The notes under the pieces are model-generated. The model ran no database searches. It had not been told where the DNA came from and was given only the letters and a program-made list of their open reading frames with translations. 64,000 nucleotides of DNA from an uncultured Lachnospiraceae bacterium. GTDB lineage: Bacteria; Bacillota; Clostridia; Lachnospirales; Lachnospiraceae. Position numbers and translations under genes: made by a program. Below, piece after piece: positions 34,990-43,024 of the stretch. The stretch is taken from positions 1 to 64,000 of the forward strand of contig CAJUQY010000011.1 of NCBI GenBank assembly GCA_910588815.1, given 5' to 3'. Within the stretch, counting starts at the first letter, position 1; each line of letters starts with the position of its first letter.

Positions 34990-35574
34990 CTATCCTCTAA
35001 GCTTCTCCGAATATGCCGCCCTCTGCCCGCCAATATACTTTAACCGCGTCCTCGCACACACCACGTGGGCGCTGCCAATGGCCTTCACCTTCATCCGCAC
35101 CGGAACGGCCACCGCCTGCAGATGCATGCCGATCAGTGTATCTCCGATGTCGATCCCTGCCTGAGCCTTCACCTCCTCCACAGCCACTGCCTGTGGAAGC
35201 CCTTCATAGGCCGCCGTGGCAAAGGAGCCGCCGGCCTTTAGCTGAGGCACCACATTGACCATGGGAAACCCGTATTTTCCGGCCGCCTCCCTCGGCAAAA
35301 TCACGGCCCGGTTCAAATGTTCGCAGCACTGAGCCGCCAGATAGATCCCTTTCTCCCGGCACGCCTCATAAAACGTTTCAAACAGAGCCTTTCCTATCTC
35401 CTCGCTGGACCAGGAACCGATCCTGTGGCCGGCCACCTCGCTGGAAGAGCAGCCCACCACCAGGATCTCCCCCTCCGAAAGCTCTGCAGCCTCCCAAAGC
35501 CCGTCGAACACCTGCCTGGCCTGGCTCTTAATCTCCTCTATATTGTCAAATGTTTCCTCCGATACGCCGTTCAT
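34990..35574 (-). CDS. UPF0340 (DUF436, YwlG-like) family protein
   Basis: A 194-residue protein of the TIGR01440/UPF0340 family, widespread in Firmicutes and without an established function. Family sequence is clear: ILVVGCSSSEVAGHRIGSWSS, YLAAQCCEHLNRAVILPREAAGKYGF, VVPQLKAGGSFATAAY, and DIGDTLIGMHLQAVAVPVRMKVKAIG. Start ATG at 35574 follows GGAG. It is soluble with no signal. It ends at the hairpin 34931-34956. Confidence 0.92.
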   Translation of the reverse strand: MNGVSEETFDNIEEIKSQARQVFDGLWEAAELSEGEILVVGCSSSEVAGHRIGSWSSEEIGKALFETFYEACREKGIYLAAQCCEHLNRAVILPREAAGKYGFPMVNVVPQLKAGGSFATAAYEGLPQAVAVEEVKAQAGIDIGDTLIGMHLQAVAVPVRMKVKAIGSAHVVCARTRLKYIGGQRAAYSEKLRG

Positions 35575-35719
35575 ATCCGCACTCCTTTTCTATTTCGGCA
35601 GAATCATCTCCCTGAGGACAATCATGCCGCAGTTTCCCACACTCTCCCCCAGCCGTCTCCGGCCCTTTTTCATTATAAACACCGAACACGCCAAATGTAA
35701 AGAGAAGAAAGCAAATATC

Positions 35720-36712
35720 TCAGCGGAACCCGTGGGCTTCCAGAAAGGAAAACACCTTCCCATAATACAGTTCCGGCTCTTTATCCTGCACCTGCACATG
35801 GCCTGCCCCCTCCACCATCAGGAGTTCCTTTTCCCCCGACGCTGCCCCATAAAGCTCTTTGGTCATTTCCGGCGGCACAAACACATCCTCCGTCCCATGA
35901 ATAAACAACAGCGGGATAGACGTCTGCTCCACCGCCCTCAAAGCCGAGGCCTCTTTCAGGCTGTATCCGCCCCTAAGCTTCAGCATGAATGACGCGCCGG
36001 GAAGCAGGGGAAAGGCCGGCAAATTGGCCCACTCTTTCATCTGCTTTGCAAACATCTCATAGGCATCTGTGTAAGCGCTGTCCGCCACAATGGCCCTCAC
36101 TGCTTCCGGCAGTTCCTCCACGCCGGACATCATCAAGGCACAGGCCGCCCCCATAGACTGTCCATGAATGGCAATTTCCGCTTCCGGATCCTCTGTCAGG
36201 ATCCATTCCAGCCAGAGCAGATTGTCCAGCCGGTCGATCCAGCCCATGCCGATAAAATCCCCCTCGCTCTCTCCGCTACAGCGCATGTCCGGAACCAGAA
36301 TCTGATACCCCTCTTTCGCATACCGGCATGCAATGGGATACATCTCTTCTTTCCACCCGGTATAGCCATGAAGCAGCAGCACCCATTTATGTCCCGCCGT
36401 CTCCGGCTGGTAAAACACCTGTCCTACCAGCCTGTAGCCATCCTCCGTCGTCACTGTGAGAAGTTCCGAATCAGCCTCCTCCAGCCATTCCTTCGTCTCG
36501 TCCCTGGATTCCGCCTGGTTTTCCAGAATGCCGTCTGTCCACACCAGTGCTTCCATGCCCTCCTCCGTCAAATCCTCAAAAGCCTGAAGCCTTTCCATCG
36601 TCTCCGGCACCAGCGCCACATTCACCAAAATATTGCACGCAGCCACATACGCCGCCAAAAGGACTATTGACAGGATAACCAGCGGCTTCTTCCACTTTTT
36701 TCTTTTCCCCAT
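35720..36712 (-). CDS. Membrane-anchored alpha/beta hydrolase
   Basis: A protein of about 330 residues: a lysine-rich start, one membrane anchor (LVILSIVLLAAYVAACNILVNVAL), then an alpha/beta hydrolase domain. VLLLHGYTGWKEEMYP is the oxyanion strand, IHGQSMGAACALMM holds the nucleophile Ser, LFIHGTEDVFVPPEM the acid Asp, and EGAGHVQ the His, so the triad is complete. The substrate is unknown; relatives are annotated as acyl-peptide or carboxyl esterases. ATG at 36712 is preferred because the ATG at 36742 lies only about 9 bases from an extended -10 (TGATATAAT, 36751-36756). Confidence 0.88.
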   Translation of the reverse strand: MGKRKKWKKPLVILSIVLLAAYVAACNILVNVALVPETMERLQAFEDLTEEGMEALVWTDGILENQAESRDETKEWLEEADSELLTVTTEDGYRLVGQVFYQPETAGHKWVLLLHGYTGWKEEMYPIACRYAKEGYQILVPDMRCSGESEGDFIGMGWIDRLDNLLWLEWILTEDPEAEIAIHGQSMGAACALMMSGVEELPEAVRAIVADSAYTDAYEMFAKQMKEWANLPAFPLLPGASFMLKLRGGYSLKEASALRAVEQTSIPLLFIHGTEDVFVPPEMTKELYGAASGEKELLMVEGAGHVQVQDKEPELYYGKVFSFLEAHGFR

Positions 36713-36876
36713 GCCACCCGCCCCTTTTCTTCCCTGTTTCATGTCTTTATATTATATCACAGTTTCCACGCCGGAAAAAGACGGTAATGTGAATCGAGCA
36801 GCCTCGGGCAGGGAAGGCTCTTCTCCCTCTCCGCACCTGTGTGCACCATAAATGCAATCCCCCGGAGGGATTTTTA

Positions 36877-36938
36877 TCGTATGGGAAATCCAAAGGACTT
36901 CCCTATACGACAAAAGAAGATGCCGGATCATTCCGGCA
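36877..36938 (-). terminator. Hairpins after trxA
   Basis: Downstream of trxA on the minus strand a stem TGCCGGA/TCCGGCA (36921-36938) is followed by TCTTCTTTTG, a plausible intrinsic terminator. A second, longer stem (TCGTATGGGAA at 36877-36887 with 36899-36910, one bulge) comes directly after. The remaining gap up to the hydrolase promoter has no gene. Confidence 0.7.
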
Positions 36939-36959
36939 CCCTCGGATGAAAACTGGCCC

Positions 36960-37265
36960 CTACAACATAGCAAGGATATCTTCTTTAGGCGCGGCCCCGA
37001 CGGACTGAGCCTCCACCTCCCCATCCTTCATAACTACCAGTGTGGGAATACTCATAACGCCAAACTGGGAAGCCAGCTCCGGCTGCTCGTCCACATTGAC
37101 TTTTCCCACCCGGATATCGGGTCGCTCCTCAGCGATCTCGTCGACAACCGGCGATACCATACGGCAAGGGCCGCACCATGCCGCCCAGAAATCCAGCAGC
37201 ACCGGTTTCCCGCTCTCCAAAACCTCTTTCTGAAAATTGTCCTTCGTAATTGTAACCACTGACAT
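36960..37265 (-). CDS. trxA: Thioredoxin
   Basis: A 101-residue classical thioredoxin. The active site WCGPC lies in LLDFWAAWCGPCRMVSPVVDEIA, and the cis-Pro motif in MSIPTLVVMKDGE. ATG at 37265 follows AAGGAGGG. It is monocistronic, followed by a hairpin terminator. It reduces disulfides with electrons from thioredoxin reductase, which is not encoded in the window. Confidence 0.96.
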   Translation of the reverse strand: MSVVTITKDNFQKEVLESGKPVLLDFWAAWCGPCRMVSPVVDEIAEERPDIRVGKVNVDEQPELASQFGVMSIPTLVVMKDGEVEAQSVGAAPKEDILAML

Positions 37266-37511
37266 AAAAATCCCTCCTTGCGTTTTGACATTGCTTTTTC
37301 TCAGTATTCACCTTCACTCTCCTGCATATTCGCCGCAGCTCACAATCAGTGTCAAAATAATTTATCCCTGGCCACAGCCTCTCCCGGGAACGCACACGAC
37401 AGTTGTCATTTTTTATAGTTTACTACACTTTCTGCTTTCTGGCAATTTATACTTGAAGAATTTTCCTCCAGGCATTACAATAAAAAAAATAATTGTAAGG
37501 AGGCTTCTCTT

Positions 37512-37904
37512 ATGATCAAAAACAGAAAGCACGGCCATATCGGCCTCGCCACCAACGACGTGGAGAAGGATGCAAAATGGTATATCGACGTACTTGGCTT
37601 TGAAGTGATCGGGAAATTCCCCAATGGTTCCGGCAGCAATGTCTACTTCCTGAAAAACCGCGATGTGGTCTATGAAATGTATCAGGCCGATCCGCCCCTC
37701 TCTCCGGAATCCGCCGGTAAGATTGACCATTACAGCTTCGATTCCGCCGACATCGAGGCAGACTACAAATACTGTGTAGAACAGGGATGTACGATCACTA
37801 CAAACGGCATCGAAGAGCTGTCCACCTTCTGGGAAAAGGGCGTCCGCTATTTCAAAATCGCAAGCCCCACCGGTGAACAGCTGGAATTCTGCCAGATTCT
37901 GTAA
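37512..37904 (+). CDS. Glyoxalase/VOC family protein
   Basis: A 130-residue vicinal oxygen chelate protein with the paired beta-alpha-beta-beta-beta fold. HGHIGLATNDVEKDAKWYIDVLGFEVIGKF supplies a metal-site His at the start, IDHYSFDSADIEADYKYCVEQG the second half, and IASPTGEQLEFCQIL the C-terminal Glu. The family covers glyoxalase I, epimerases and resistance proteins; the substrate here is unknown. ATG at 37512 follows AAGGAGG. It stands alone on the plus strand. Confidence 0.9.
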   Translation: MIKNRKHGHIGLATNDVEKDAKWYIDVLGFEVIGKFPNGSGSNVYFLKNRDVVYEMYQADPPLSPESAGKIDHYSFDSADIEADYKYCVEQGCTITTNGIEELSTFWEKGVRYFKIASPTGEQLEFCQIL

Positions 37905-37941
37905 CGACCTGCGCGAATCAGATTTGCACTGAATTTTGCAC

Positions 37942-37970
37942 TTGCAATTCTATCATCCATGTATTACAAT
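37942..37970 (+). promoter_or_regulatory. Ferredoxin promoter
   Basis: A -35 TTGCAA (37942-37947) and -10 TACAAT (37965-37970) with a 17-base spacer, 50 bases ahead of the ferredoxin start. Confidence 0.65.
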
Positions 37971-38019
37971 ACTCACAGATAATATACTATCTTTAAATTA
38001 AGAGAAGGAGGATTTTATT

Positions 38020-38190
38020 ATGGCACACGTAATTTCTGACGAATGTGTAGCTTGCGGTACCTGCGCTGACGAATGTCCCGTATCCGCAATCACCGAGGGT
38101 GACGGAAAGTATGAGATCAACGCTGATGAGTGTGTAGACTGCGGTTCCTGTGCAGCCGTATGTCCTACAGGCGCCATTTCCGCCGAATAA
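38020..38190 (+). CDS. Clostridial-type 2[4Fe-4S] ferredoxin (56 aa)
   Basis: A 56-residue protein with two cluster motifs in tandem: CVACGTCADECP and CVDCGSCAAVCP, the pseudo-symmetric halves of clostridial ferredoxin, ending PTGAISAE. It starts at ATG 38020, eight bases after AGAAGGAGG. Codon use is strongly biased, as for highly expressed genes. It is the low-potential electron carrier expected in a fermentative anaerobe (for example with pyruvate:ferredoxin oxidoreductase or hydrogenase, neither in the window). It has its own promoter and terminator. Confidence 0.97.
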   Translation: MAHVISDECVACGTCADECPVSAITEGDGKYEINADECVDCGSCAAVCPTGAISAE

Positions 38191-38212
38191 TTATCAACAT
38201 GCGAACATACAG

Positions 38213-38235
38213 AAAACCTGCCGACGGCAGGTTTT
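38213..38235 (+). terminator. Ferredoxin terminator
   Basis: A perfect 10-bp stem AAAACCTGCC (38213-38222) with 38226-38235 and a GAC loop, running into a T-tract to 38237. Confidence 0.92.
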
Positions 38236-38366
38236 TTGCATACCCAGGGTCCTTCTACGGCATACTATACTGAGCGCCGGATCAGTCTGCCACTCAATAT
38301 AACAAGTATGCGTTACTAACATGGAGCTCCAGAAAGCGGCTCCCAGAAAGTATAGGAGGACGACTT

Positions 38367-39359
38367 ATGAACATTCTGTTTTATGACACCAAGCCCTATG
38401 ACAAAGAAACCTTTGAAGAACAGCTCCCCAAATTTCCAGGTATCACAATAGATTTTCTGAAAACAGACATCTCTCCCAGGACGGCTCCTCTGGCGAAGGG
38501 CTATGACGCCGTCTGCGCCTTTGTCAGCTCCAATTTGGGGACAGCCACTCTCGATGTACTCCACGAGTGCAACATCCGCCTGCTCCTCATGCGCTGTGCC
38601 GGCTTCAACAACATCGACCTGGAAACAGCAAAAAAATACGGCATGACCATTCTGCGGGTACCGGGCTATTCTCCTGAGGCAGTTGCCGAGCATGCGATCG
38701 CGCTGGCATTGGCCGTCAACCGCCATCTTCACAAATCCTATATTAAAGTGCGAGAAAACAACTTCAGCCTGGTGGGACTTATGGGCTTCAACTTCCATCA
38801 AAAAACTGCAGGCATCATCGGCACCGGGAAAATCGGCGCCGCCATGGCAAAACTCTGTCACGGTTTTGGTATGAGAGTGCTGGCCTACGACATGCACCGG
38901 CACCCTGACCTTGGCTTTGCAGAATATGTGGAACTGGATGATCTCCTGGCTGCCAGCGACCTGATCTCCCTCCACTGCCCTCTCACGGACTCCACCTATC
39001 ATCTGATCAACAAAGACACCATTGAGAAAATGAAGGACGGGGTCATCTTAATCAACACCTCCCGCGGAGGCCTGATCAAAACGGATGATCTGATTCTCGG
39101 CATCCGCGCCAGGAAATTCTTTGGAGTCGGCCTGGATGTCTACGAGGAAGAGACAAAAAACGTGTTCGAGGACCGTTCCGACGAAATTCTGGAGCACTCT
39201 GTCACGGCAAGGCTCCTCTCCTTCCCCAACGTCGTCATCACTTCCCATCAGGGATTTTTCACCCAGGAGGCGCTGGACGCCATCGCTGATACCACTTTAA
39301 ACAATGCAAAGGGATACGAGACCGGGAAAATCTCCCCCGGAAATGTGGTAAATCCCTAA
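38367..39359 (+). CDS. ldhA: D-lactate dehydrogenase (2-hydroxyacid dehydrogenase)
   Basis: A 330-residue NAD-dependent D-2-hydroxyacid dehydrogenase of the fermentative LdhA type. The nucleotide site is TAGIIGTGKIGAAMAKLCHGFG; the catalytic Arg is in INTSRGGLIKTDDL, the Glu in GLDVYEEETKNVF and the His in ITSHQGFFTQEAL; MRCAGFNNIDLETA is typical for D-lactate enzymes. ATG at 38367 follows AGGAGG. It reduces pyruvate to D-lactate, regenerating NAD+. It converges on the merR gene with only 17 bases between. Confidence 0.94.
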   Translation: MNILFYDTKPYDKETFEEQLPKFPGITIDFLKTDISPRTAPLAKGYDAVCAFVSSNLGTATLDVLHECNIRLLLMRCAGFNNIDLETAKKYGMTILRVPGYSPEAVAEHAIALALAVNRHLHKSYIKVRENNFSLVGLMGFNFHQKTAGIIGTGKIGAAMAKLCHGFGMRVLAYDMHRHPDLGFAEYVELDDLLAASDLISLHCPLTDSTYHLINKDTIEKMKDGVILINTSRGGLIKTDDLILGIRARKFFGVGLDVYEEETKNVFEDRSDEILEHSVTARLLSFPNVVITSHQGFFTQEALDAIADTTLNNAKGYETGKISPGNVVNP

Positions 39360-39376
39360 TCCTTTTGCACGAGACT

Positions 39377-40432
39377 TTAAGAATCCTTCCGCCGCCCCCA
39401 GGGAAACCGGCTCTTTTTCATGCTCCGGACCGGCACCCTGGTGGCCGCCGCCTCACTTTTCTGCCTCTGCACCCGCTGGCAGGCCCGTATGGTCTCATCC
39501 AGCTTGCGGTACCGCTCCTCTTCCCGCTCTTCCCTGTCCCTCATCAGGTAATTCATTTCCTTTACCAGCTTTTCGGAGACCGTTCCGCCGACTTCTTTAC
39601 TGAGAATGTCCTGATTTCTGCGAAGCGCTTCCGCCAGCACGTCCGTCATAATTGTCTGGAACTGCTGCATTTTCTCCGGCGAGGCCGTCAAGGTGCCGCT
39701 TTCCACCAGATCCAGGGCTGTCTCCGCGCTTTTCGCCGCCTTCTGATCTGCCTTTCCCTCATTCCCTTCAGGCTGATTCGCCTCCTGCTTGTCCGTCTCC
39801 GCATGTTCGCAGGCGGTCTGCTCCGGCTCCCTATCCGCTTCCCTTTCCTCCAGGTTTTCCTGCTTTCCGGCCTGTCCAATGCCCTCCGCCAGCTTCCCGG
39901 TCATTTTCTCCAGTACCGCCTCTGTCATAGGTCCCGAAGCGCTGGCCGACAGCCGTCCGGAAAGCTTCTCCAGACGCTCCGTGCGGGCCAGAGAATCCGG
40001 GCTCTCCGTTTTCTCTTCCCCGGTCCCGCAGTTATGTAACGCAGACATCCCTGATTTATCTCCGGTCTGCCCTTCCAAAACCTGAAACCGCTTCTCTGTA
40101 TCCTTCAAATCCTCCAAAACCTCCTGCTCTTCTCCTTCTGAAGAATCCATACCCGGCGCATTTTCGGGAATATTCGACAATAAAAATCCAGCCTCGTCCG
40201 CCTCCACCGGTCCGTACTCTTCCTTCAGACTGGTTTTAATGGCCTTTAGCTGGTATCCAAGTTCCTTTAATTCTTTTATCCTCTGAAACAGTGCAAGCTG
40301 CTTCTCTGTGTAGTAGCGGTGTCCCAACTCGTTCCTGGGTATCTCCAATTTCAATTCTTCCTCCCAATACCGTAACACATGGGCTTCCACGGAAAGCTTC
40401 CGCGAAGCCTCGGAAATTAAATAATGAGTCAA
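39377..40432 (-). CDS. MerR-family regulator with long coiled-coil tail
   Basis: A 351-residue protein. The first 75 residues are a MerR winged helix (YLISEASRKLSVEAHVLRYWEEEL; GHRYYTEKQLALFQRIKELKELGYQLKAIK). The rest is a very Glu/Lys/Gln-rich region without known domains, containing a predicted coiled coil near residues 265-325 (VLAEALRRNQDILSKEVGG) and ending in a basic tail. The start is TTG at 40432 with AGGAG ten bases upstream. No cysteines suggest metal sensing. Domain layout resembles MerR-like proteins of Firmicutes whose targets are unknown. It is the last gene before convergence with ldhA. Confidence 0.85.
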   Translation of the reverse strand: MTHYLISEASRKLSVEAHVLRYWEEELKLEIPRNELGHRYYTEKQLALFQRIKELKELGYQLKAIKTSLKEEYGPVEADEAGFLLSNIPENAPGMDSSEGEEQEVLEDLKDTEKRFQVLEGQTGDKSGMSALHNCGTGEEKTESPDSLARTERLEKLSGRLSASASGPMTEAVLEKMTGKLAEGIGQAGKQENLEEREADREPEQTACEHAETDKQEANQPEGNEGKADQKAAKSAETALDLVESGTLTASPEKMQQFQTIMTDVLAEALRRNQDILSKEVGGTVSEKLVKEMNYLMRDREEREEERYRKLDETIRACQRVQRQKSEAAATRVPVRSMKKSRFPWGRRKDS

Positions 40433-40522
40433 TTCAGGAAAGCTCCTTTCCGATTCCTTCCCGGGCGGATCCCGCCCGGCGATAAGCCCATTATATCAAA
40501 ACTATGCCGGTTTGCAATGGGT

Positions 40523-41179
40523 TTAATCCGGCTTTTGGCGAGTTTTTTTCTGATTTTTTCGCGGCTTTGTCGTTTTTTTCCGAATACTGTAGCCAAAGCT
40601 TCCCATCGCCCCCGAAAGCCCCCGGTATTCGCCGTGGGAATAGGCCAGAGGCTTTGCCGCCTCAAAGCAAAAGCGGCCCTTCTCATCCAACAACGCCTCA
40701 TCCACCAGAATCGCCTTCACAAGGGCCAGGAACATGTGATGGGAACCAAGCTCCAAAATCTTTGTCACCCGGCATTCCACATTTACAGGGCTTTCCAGGA
40801 CAATCGGCGCCTCCACCACGGAGGCAGCTCCCGGCGTCAATCCGGTCTCCTTCCATTTGTCCACATCCCTGCCGCTTTTCACACCGCAGAAATCCACCGC
40901 CCGAACCATGGCCTCCGTGGTAAGATTGACCACAAATTCCCCCGTCTCCCGGATCATGGGATAGGAATACCGCTCCGGCCGCACGGAAATATAAGCCATG
41001 GGCGGATTGGTGCAGACCGTCCCTGTCCAGGCTGCCGTGAACAGATTCCGCCGTCCTACTTTGTCCTGGCAGCTTACCAGCACTGCAGGAACCGGGTAGA
41101 TAAAATTCCCCGGCTTCCAGACGGCCTTTCCCGTCTGCCGTCCCGGGCCGGTCCTGTTTTTCTCACTATAGCGGTCCAT
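40523..41179 (-). CDS. Flavin reductase-like protein (FMN-binding split barrel)
   Basis: A 218-residue member of the flavoredoxin/flavin reductase family: WKPGNFIYPVPAVLVSCQD, NLFTAAWTGTVCTNPPMAYISVRPERYSYPMI, and TGEFVVNLTTEAMVRAVDFCGVKSGRDVDKW are the FMN-binding blocks. It has a basic C-terminal tail. ATG at 41179 begins one base after the dnaB stop and has GGAGAAG upstream, so translation is likely coupled to dnaB. It probably transfers electrons between NAD(P)H or ferredoxin and flavin; the partner is unknown. Confidence 0.88.
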   Translation of the reverse strand: MDRYSEKNRTGPGRQTGKAVWKPGNFIYPVPAVLVSCQDKVGRRNLFTAAWTGTVCTNPPMAYISVRPERYSYPMIRETGEFVVNLTTEAMVRAVDFCGVKSGRDVDKWKETGLTPGAASVVEAPIVLESPVNVECRVTKILELGSHHMFLALVKAILVDEALLDEKGRFCFEAAKPLAYSHGEYRGLSGAMGSFGYSIRKKTTKPRKNQKKTRQKPD

Positions 41180-41180
41180 A

Positions 41181-42512
41181 TTACTTCTCCATATTGACAA
41201 ATTTCGTATAATCCGGCAGCCATACCAGATTCACCGTCCCCGTAGGGCCGTTCCTCTGCTTCGCGATGATAATCTCCGCAATATTGGGATTCTCTGTGTC
41301 TTTGTTATAATAGTCATCCCGGTAGATAAACATGACCACATCCGCATCCTGTTCGATGGCTCCCGATTCCCGAAGATCCGAAAGCATGGGCCGTTTGTCA
41401 TTCCGGCTCTCAACTGCGCGGGAAAGCTGAGACAGAGCAATGACCGGCGCCCCCACCTCTCTGGCAAGGGCCTTTAAGGAACGGGAAATCTCCGAAATCT
41501 CCTGCTGTCTGTTGTCCGAACTGCGCCTGCTGCCGGACATAAGCTGCAGATAATCGATAATGATCAAATCCAGACCAAACTCCAGCTTAAATTTCCGGCA
41601 CTTGGAGCGCAGCTCCGATACGGAAATTCCCGGCGTATCATCGATGATCAGCTTAGAATTTCCGATGACCCCCACACTTTCCACCAGCTTTTCCCAATCC
41701 GAGTCCGACAGATTGCCTGTCCTCAGGGCCTGGGAATCCACCCGGGATTCCATGGAAAACAGACGGTTCACCAGCTGTTCCTTCGACATCTCCAGACTGA
41801 AGATTGCCGTCGTATAATTTTTCCTGAGGGCCACATGCTGGGCAATGTTCAGCACAAAAGCAGTCTTTCCCATAGAGGGGCGGGCCGCCACCAGCACCAA
41901 ATCCGAAGGCTGCAGGCCGGAAAGCTTGTAGTCCAGATCCGCAAAACCGGTGGGAATGCCCGTAATGGCGCTCTTATTCCTCGAGGCCATCTCAATTCGC
42001 TCCAGGGTATCCAAAACAATCTGGCGGATCGGCGTAAAATCGCCGCCGGTGCGGTTCTTCAAAAGTTCAAAAACCCGTTTCTCCGTCTCCTCCAGAATCG
42101 TATCCAGAGGCTCCGAAGCCATATAGCATTCGTCGGCGATCTCTTCACTGGTCTTGATCAGCCTCCGGAGCATGGCCTTCTCATAGACAATGGCCGCATA
42201 CTGCCTGGCATTCACCGAGGTGGCAACTCCCGCAATCAAATCCCGGAGGAATTCCACGCTGCTGATCTCCGGCGGCGCCTTCTTCTCCCTGAGGCGCTCC
42301 TGAAGAGTCACCAGATCCACCGCCTTGCCTTCCGTATACAGCTCCACCATGGCCTCGAATACGGATCCGAACCGCCTGTCGTAAAAATCGTCGGCATGGA
42401 TGATTTCCACCGCTGTCACAATGGCATCCCGATCCATAAGCATGGCCCCTACCACCGACTGTTCTGCTTCCACATTGTGGGGCTGTACCCGCCTGATCAG
42501 CACTTCCTCCAT
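41181..42512 (-). CDS. dnaB: Replicative DNA helicase
   Basis: A 443-residue DnaB hexameric helicase. An N-terminal helical domain (RVQPHNVEAEQSVVGAMLMD) precedes the RecA-like motor: Walker A ARPSMGKTAFVLNIA, Walker B LDLIIIDYLQLM, DnaB motif SQLSRAVESRNDKRPMLSDLRESGAIEQDADVV. ATG at 42512 with AAGGAGG five bases upstream is chosen over an upstream in-frame start. It follows rplI after 64 bases, the standard Firmicutes order (gdpP-rplI-dnaB). Confidence 0.97.
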   Translation of the reverse strand: MEEVLIRRVQPHNVEAEQSVVGAMLMDRDAIVTAVEIIHADDFYDRRFGSVFEAMVELYTEGKAVDLVTLQERLREKKAPPEISSVEFLRDLIAGVATSVNARQYAAIVYEKAMLRRLIKTSEEIADECYMASEPLDTILEETEKRVFELLKNRTGGDFTPIRQIVLDTLERIEMASRNKSAITGIPTGFADLDYKLSGLQPSDLVLVAARPSMGKTAFVLNIAQHVALRKNYTTAIFSLEMSKEQLVNRLFSMESRVDSQALRTGNLSDSDWEKLVESVGVIGNSKLIIDDTPGISVSELRSKCRKFKLEFGLDLIIIDYLQLMSGSRRSSDNRQQEISEISRSLKALAREVGAPVIALSQLSRAVESRNDKRPMLSDLRESGAIEQDADVVMFIYRDDYYNKDTENPNIAEIIIAKQRNGPTGTVNLVWLPDYTKFVNMEK

Positions 42513-42576
42513 GAATGCCTCCTTACGCAACCCTCCGCGGGCTTTCCTTCCCTCTGTCTCTTTTTATTGTCTTTTT

Positions 42577-43023
42577 TTATGCCTCTGCCACATGTACCTT
42601 GAGCTTCGCCGTCACCTCCCGGTGGAGCTTCACCAGCACCTCATGGGTTCCCAAAGTTTTGATGGGCTCCGCAAGCTGCAGCTTCTTCTTGTCCAATTCC
42701 ATGCCATACTGCGCCTTCGCCGCCGCCGCAATCTCTTTTGTGGAGACGGAGCCAAAGACCTTTCCCCCTTCTCCCGACTTCACCGCCAGTTCCACTGTAC
42801 ACTCGGAAAGCTTCCCGGCAAAATCCTTGGCCGCCGCAAGCTGCTCCGCCGCCACCTTGTCCGCATGGGCCTGCTGAAGCTTTAAATCATTCAAATTTTT
42901 CGCATTGGCCGCCACTCCCAGCTTTTTCGGCAGGATATAATTCCTCGCATATCCATCGTTTACCTTTACGATCTCACCTTTTTTTCCCAGGGACTTTACA
43001 TCCTCCAACAATACAACTTCCAT
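42577..43023 (-). CDS. rplI: 50S ribosomal protein L9
   Basis: A 148-residue L9. The N-terminal rRNA-binding domain MEVVLLEDVKSLGKKGEIVKVNDGYARNYILPKKLG, the long connecting helix and the C-terminal domain with GKVFGSVSTKEIA are all present at the usual length. ATG at 43023 is one base past the gdpP stop. Confidence 0.97.
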   Translation of the reverse strand: MEVVLLEDVKSLGKKGEIVKVNDGYARNYILPKKLGVAANAKNLNDLKLQQAHADKVAAEQLAAAKDFAGKLSECTVELAVKSGEGGKVFGSVSTKEIAAAAKAQYGMELDKKKLQLAEPIKTLGTHEVLVKLHREVTAKLKVHVAEA

Positions 43024-43024
43024 C

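Noticed and set aside
40433..40522. Separate small gene between the MerR regulator and flavin reductase
   Set aside because: The 90 bases hold only the MerR ribosome site and no supported frame.
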